A DNA stretch of 64,000 nt from Echinococcus granulosus (Eukaryota > Platyhelminthes > Cestoda > Cyclophyllidea > Taeniidae), in assembly GCF_000524195.1 (NCBI RefSeq), contig NW_020170456.1:338306-402305 (forward strand). The letters are read 5' to 3'. The position numbers and the translations under genes are program-made. Each line of letters begins with the position of its first letter. The stretch's first letter is position 1. Below the pieces are notes generated by a model, which did no database searches, had not been told where the DNA came from, and saw nothing but the letters and a program-made list of their open reading frames with translations. Positions 62,586 through 64,000 of the stretch are shown piece by piece.

Positions 62586-64000
62586 CTGTGGAGTAAAAAT
62601 GGATGAAACATCTTGACATTTAGATGTTTGTGAAGAAGAATTAACTGACAACACTTGAACTATTCATTTTTTCCCATCCTTTATAAAAAAGGGAAGAGCC
62701 CAGTGATTTCTCTTTGGAGGAGCAAAACCACGAAGCGGTCCTCGATTCGTTCCTCTGCTAACCATTGTCAACGAACGTTGTTAAGACTGGGAGTCAAGTA
62801 TTACCTATGCGAAGGGGAATGGATCGAAGTCTTTAAAAGAGATATCAAAACGAGTCAAACAAATACGCACTTTGGACAGCTTTTGACTGCGAAGTGGGAA
62901 AACCACAAAAATGAGCGCACATACATGGACAGATGCATCCGCCAGTACGTTCCAAGTACGTTTTGCAGACCTTTGATGAATAAACTACCTGACAATAACC
63001 TTTGACAGGTTGAGTGACCGTAATATTGAGTTGATTCATGAAATTCACGAAATCTCACCTGCTTTTGACTCCTCTTAGCTATTTAAAGGGCAGCCAAATA
63101 AGTTCAGTTCTAGAAAAAACACCTCCTAGCTATCTCTACGATTCTGCCGCACACTCGTTTGCCAACTGCCCCGTCCGTCAAGGGAAGACGATAATCATCA
63201 CTTGGGCCCTAGAGAAACACAAAGAAGGCAACACATAAGACCAGCATGAGGCGGTGTCTCCCTCTAATTCGCCTTACGGCTAATTTTTGCGGCCACATGA
63301 GGTCACTCGGCTTCGTGTGAGAAAAGAACCTTCATTTAACACAACGAAAAGCCCCGGACAGTCTTCTAGAACTACTATACCCTCAAAAACCGAGGCTAGG
63401 CATTGCCTAAAAGCGTGTCAACTTTATAGTCAATCAACTTTTCCCAGGCAAAACGCTAACTTCTTATCGTGCAGTGCGGGAGTTGGGAAAGCAAAATCCG
63501 TAAAACCGATAAATGTGGGTTAATTACGAAGCAATATAGCCTTCAACCCAAAGGTTAGCAAAATGGGCGGTGATTTTGCCTCATTGCAAAAACAGCTCAA
63601 GGCTGGGAGTTAGCCAACTTCCACATGAAAAGGGCAGGATTCAGATAATGCAGCAGTGGGAGAAAAAAATAACAAACTTGGTTAATTATACCACAAAGTG
63701 ATACCCTGGCACTTGCAAATAAGCCAAGGGCTAATTAAAGGTGTTGAGGATAATGTGTTAACCGGCCTGAGCAGAATTTCAATAAAGGGAGAAGTTAACT
63801 ACAAGGCGACGAGCAAGTGATATTTAGGACTTCAGGATGAAAAAAAGCTTCTTTCCATTAGAGGGTCATCAAAACTGAGAGATCGGATTGGGCCGAATGC
63901 TGTCAAACAATCGAGAAGTTGATATTACAAAGACAGCAAATCGAAACTGATCCATGAATCAGTAAAACTCGGTAATGTGAATCATTCGACATTAATAGAT
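62586..64000 (-). other. ZFYVE1 intron, second copy, cut by window end
   Basis: Identical to 20364-21778, the 3' half of a 2.9-kb intron. Short open frames here (for example 62655-63005 on the plus strand) show no domain content. Confidence 0.6.

Larger units (their letters stand above)
42223..64000. repeat. Second copy of the 42,222-bp-period repeat
   Basis: This is the exact direct-orientation copy of positions 1-21778. It carries the 3' exons of the RING ligase, the unidentified exons, the zinc-finger gene, MRE11 and six of the nine ZFYVE1 coding exons. The junction at 42222/42223 is not marked by target-site duplications, spacer or low-complexity sequence. It is only where the window happened to start, and it falls inside an intron of a gene that is coherent across it. 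Confidence 0.97.

Noticed and set aside
1..64000. Prokaryotic-type systems, CRISPR arrays, transposases, viral replicons
   Set aside because: Searched by eye on both strands. No repeat-spacer array, transposase, reverse transcriptase, capsid or polymerase motif was seen. The gene content is ordinary metazoan nuclear.

Overview
The window is nuclear DNA of an animal. Genes are split by GT-AG introns, and the encoded proteins are plainly metazoan: MRE11, ZFYVE1/DFCP1, NDUFB7, TMEM199/VMA12, a goliath-type RING-H2 E3 ligase, a matrin-type zinc-finger protein and a small PDZ protein. Intermediate GC, a 39-nt micro-intron, compact genes and start codons sitting directly on splice acceptors suggest a flatworm, most likely a cestode. 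This is an inference from style, because no species-diagnostic sequence (rDNA, mtDNA, spliced-leader gene) is present.

The main structural fact is a perfect 42,222-bp period. Positions 1-21778 recur at 42223-64000 with no difference that I found, and neither end of the duplication is visible because the identity runs to both window edges. The unique unit is therefore 42,222 bp, and the window shows it about 1.5 times. The RING-H2 ligase gene starts at 37346, crosses the 42222/42223 join inside an intron, and finishes at 46424 with matching phases. The join is therefore real contiguous sequence. The source is a circular molecule or circular contig, a genuine tandem duplication, or an assembly loop, and the window alone cannot decide which.

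Layout of one unit: 3' exons of the RING ligase (+, 3192-4202); an unidentified set of possible exons (-, 5480-6212); the zinc-finger protein (-, 6258-7230); MRE11 (-, 7661-11029); ZFYVE1 (-, nine coding exons, 12380-25885, a complete 719-aa model); the PDZ protein (+, 27518-29846); a 3.4-kb stretch with one weak exon candidate; NDUFB7 (+, 33291-34285) tail-to-tail with TMEM199 (-, 34437-35081); and the 5' exons of the RING ligase (+, 37346-40088). In the second pass everything from the RING 3' exons to the sixth ZFYVE1 coding exon from its 5' end is repeated at +42222.

The genes are housekeeping functions with no operonic logic: DNA double-strand-break processing (MRE11), omegasome/lipid-droplet GTPase (ZFYVE1), respiratory complex I (NDUFB7), V-ATPase assembly (TMEM199) and membrane-anchored ubiquitin ligation (RING). 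No transposon ORFs, CRISPR, rRNA or tRNA were recognised. The most interesting points are the 42-kb periodicity, a non-canonical GC-AG intron inside the RING domain, and start-codon contexts that fit spliced-leader trans-splicing, including an MRE11 model whose AUG may come from the leader.
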